A DNA stretch of 6,542 nt from Elusimicrobiota bacterium (GTDB taxonomy: Bacteria; Elusimicrobiota; Elusimicrobia; UBA1565; UBA9628), in assembly GCA_028871595.1 (NCBI GenBank), contig JAGWMT010000180.1, positions 1 through 6,542 of the forward strand. Direction: 5' to 3'. The position numbers were made by a program, and so were the translations under genes. The stretch's first letter is position 1, and each line of letters opens with the position of its first letter. Positions 5,340-6,542 of this stretch are shown here, piece by piece. Below the pieces are notes generated by a model, which did no database searches, was not told where the DNA came from, and was given only the letters and a program-made list of their open reading frames with translations.

Positions 5340-6542
5340 CTAGCCGCCCTTAGGTCCGACGCCGCCGCGGCGGACGCGCTCGTACAGCGTCGCCCGGCCG
5401 TCGGAGCCGGCGGCCTTCCAGCCCGGTTCTCGGTCCAAGGCCCGCGCCAACGGCGACGCGGGAGGCAGCAGCGCGGTCTCGATGCCGTAGTCCGCGGCCA
5501 ACGTCTCCCAGCCCGGCGCGGCGCGGATCAAAGTCTCATAATCCGGAAGCAGAGTCCAATAGGGATCCAGGCGGCCGTCGATGAATACCGGATTGCCGGG
5601 CGGCAATTTATAGAGCAAATAACCGCCCCAATCGTAAGGATGGAACAGACGCTTTCCCGAGTCGCGCTCGATAAACCGCCGCACGGCTTCGCGCGGGTAT
5701 TCCCTCTCCCAATCCCAAACGGACCCATAGGACGAGAGAGCCCTCGCTTCCGAGATCTCGACGGCGGCCACGGCGCCGAGCACGGCGGCGGTTCCCGCCA
5801 GCATCCATTTCTTCCTCGCGCCGCTCAATGTCGCGCCGGCCGGCATCAACCCCGCCGCCGCGCAACCCGTCAGGGAAAAGAACGGCAGCATTTTCCGGGT
5901 ATGCAATCCCATCACCAGGAAGACGGCCCCCAGCACGGCCCACGGGAACCGCGTCCGCAGGCGATCCACGCGGCAGGCCAAGGCGGCCGCCAAAATCAAG
6001 GCGTACGGCGCCGCCGACGGGGCCAGGGCCAGCGGTCGCCATTCGGCAATGAGCGCGCGCCCGGCCGGCGCCGCGAAAACGAACCAGATGGGATACGCGA
6101 ACGCCATGGCGCCGTTCGGATGAAGGAAACACGCGAACGTCCCCGCCGCCCAGGGCGCCAGCGCGCGCGGGCGCTTTTGCTTCCAAAAATCGAGGACGCA
6201 CACCGCTCCCAGGAGGACCCAGCCCAGCGTAAATCCGCCGTGAAGGTTCACCCAGACCGTTAATCCCCCCGCCATGGCCCAGGGCGCCCAACGCGCGCCC
6301 TTCTCCCATCGACGGACCCAATACAGGTAAAGTGCGAAGAAAAGAAAGGTGAAGTTCTGCACCTTCGCCAGCGCGAAGGGAAGAAGGGCGAAGGCCGCCA
6401 GGGCGACCAGGAGCGTCCGCGCGGACGCCGGCGGCCCCTCCTCGTCCCAGACCTTCGTCATCAGGCCCAGCGCGCCGGCCAGAAGAAGCGCGTTGAACGC
6501 CGCGACCAGGGGATAGGCGCCGAGACGGAACAGTCCGGCGAA
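5340..6542 (-). CDS. Polytopic membrane protein, GT-C-like, unknown substrate (5' partial)
   Basis: The visible 400 residues form the C-terminal part of a larger protein. The frame is open to the window edge, and the codons above the ATG at 6461 encode a further hydrophobic segment (GAYPLVAAFNALLLAGALG), so that ATG is internal. The first roughly 250 residues hold several membrane segments. The C-terminal soluble part carries YDWGGYLLYKLPP (303-315) and VFIDGRLDPY (319-328), followed by a PGW/YGI pattern. I recognise this combination from uncharacterised bacterial membrane proteins related to the lipid-linked-sugar (GT-C, RgtA-D-like) glycosyltransferases. Their usual catalytic Asp would be in the N-terminal loop, which is outside the window, so activity cannot be judged. 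It likely acts at the cytoplasmic membrane. The 70-bp gap to the ParB-like gene and that gene's own promoter suggest separate transcription. Confidence 0.75.
   Translation of the reverse strand, partial: FAGLFRLGAYPLVAAFNALLLAGALGLMTKVWDEEGPPASARTLLVALAAFALLPFALAKVQNFTFLFFALYLYWVRRWEKGARWAPWAMAGGLTVWVNLHGGFTLGWVLLGAVCVLDFWKQKRPRALAPWAAGTFACFLHPNGAMAFAYPIWFVFAAPAGRALIAEWRPLALAPSAAPYALILAAALACRVDRLRTRFPWAVLGAVFLVMGLHTRKMLPFFSLTGCAAAGLMPAGATLSGARKKWMLAGTAAVLGAVAAVEISEARALSSYGSVWDWEREYPREAVRRFIERDSGKRLFHPYDWGGYLLYKLPPGNPVFIDGRLDPYWTLLPDYETLIRAAPGWETLAADYGIETALLPPASPLARALDREPGWKAAGSDGRATLYERVRRGGVGPKGG

Noticed and set aside
3842..5353. Long rightward open frame of about 500 codons opposite the receiver and ParB-like genes
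   Set aside because: Composition is Arg/Gly/His-rich without domains. It is the antisense shadow of two convincing leftward genes in GC-rich DNA.
4758..6263. Long rightward open frame of about 500 codons opposite the ParB-like and membrane protein genes
   Set aside because: It lies opposite clear coding sequence (signal peptide, ParBc_2 motifs, membrane helices), shows no recognisable domain, and has low-complexity Arg/Ala composition.

Overview
This GC-rich window has short intergenic gaps and probably comes from a Gram-negative bacterium. Three things suggest this: an E. coli-type FbaB aldolase, an MscL-type channel start, and a secreted protein with a Sec signal followed by a long Ala/Pro-rich linker. 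That last feature, with the two orphan receivers, reminds me of Elusimicrobiota-like genomes, but this is a low-confidence impression. No mobile element, rRNA, tRNA, CRISPR array or phage gene is visible. No stretch longer than about 80 bases lacks a gene.

Layout from left to right. Positions 1-66 may hold the start of a leftward gene that runs off the window. fbaB (85-1158, +), a class I fructose-bisphosphate aldolase, has a perfect TATAAT and a good ribosome binding site. Its 3' end overlaps by 14 bases the end of a leftward cluster read from about 3434 down to 1145. This cluster holds a C-terminally truncated mscL, a family-21-type glycosyltransferase, and one ORF joining a response-regulator receiver to a YbgC-like hotdog thioesterase. 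A 64-bp divergent promoter region separates mscL from a small Pro-rich anchored or secreted protein (3499-3786, +). That gene converges, through a hairpin built on both stop codons, on a stand-alone receiver (3800-4228, -). Upstream of the receiver on the same strand lie a secreted ParB-like (ParBc_2) protein (4250-5269, -) and the C-terminal 400 residues of a polytopic membrane protein (5340-6542, -), whose start is outside the window.

The genes do not form one obvious pathway. The glycosyltransferase and thioesterase could both act on lipid or envelope substrates, and the receiver fused to the thioesterase hints at phosphorylation-controlled acyl-CoA hydrolysis. No histidine kinase is present, so both receivers are orphans here. 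The most distinctive regulatory signal is that four genes (mscL, the 95-aa protein, the 142-aa receiver and the ParB-like protein) each have a -10-like hexamer exactly 6 nt before the ATG, with no properly spaced Shine-Dalgarno. That geometry predicts leaderless mRNAs, whereas fbaB has a conventional leader.

The most interesting items are the receiver-thioesterase fusion with a possible internal start, the leaderless-promoter series, the truncated mscL, and the secreted ParB-like protein.
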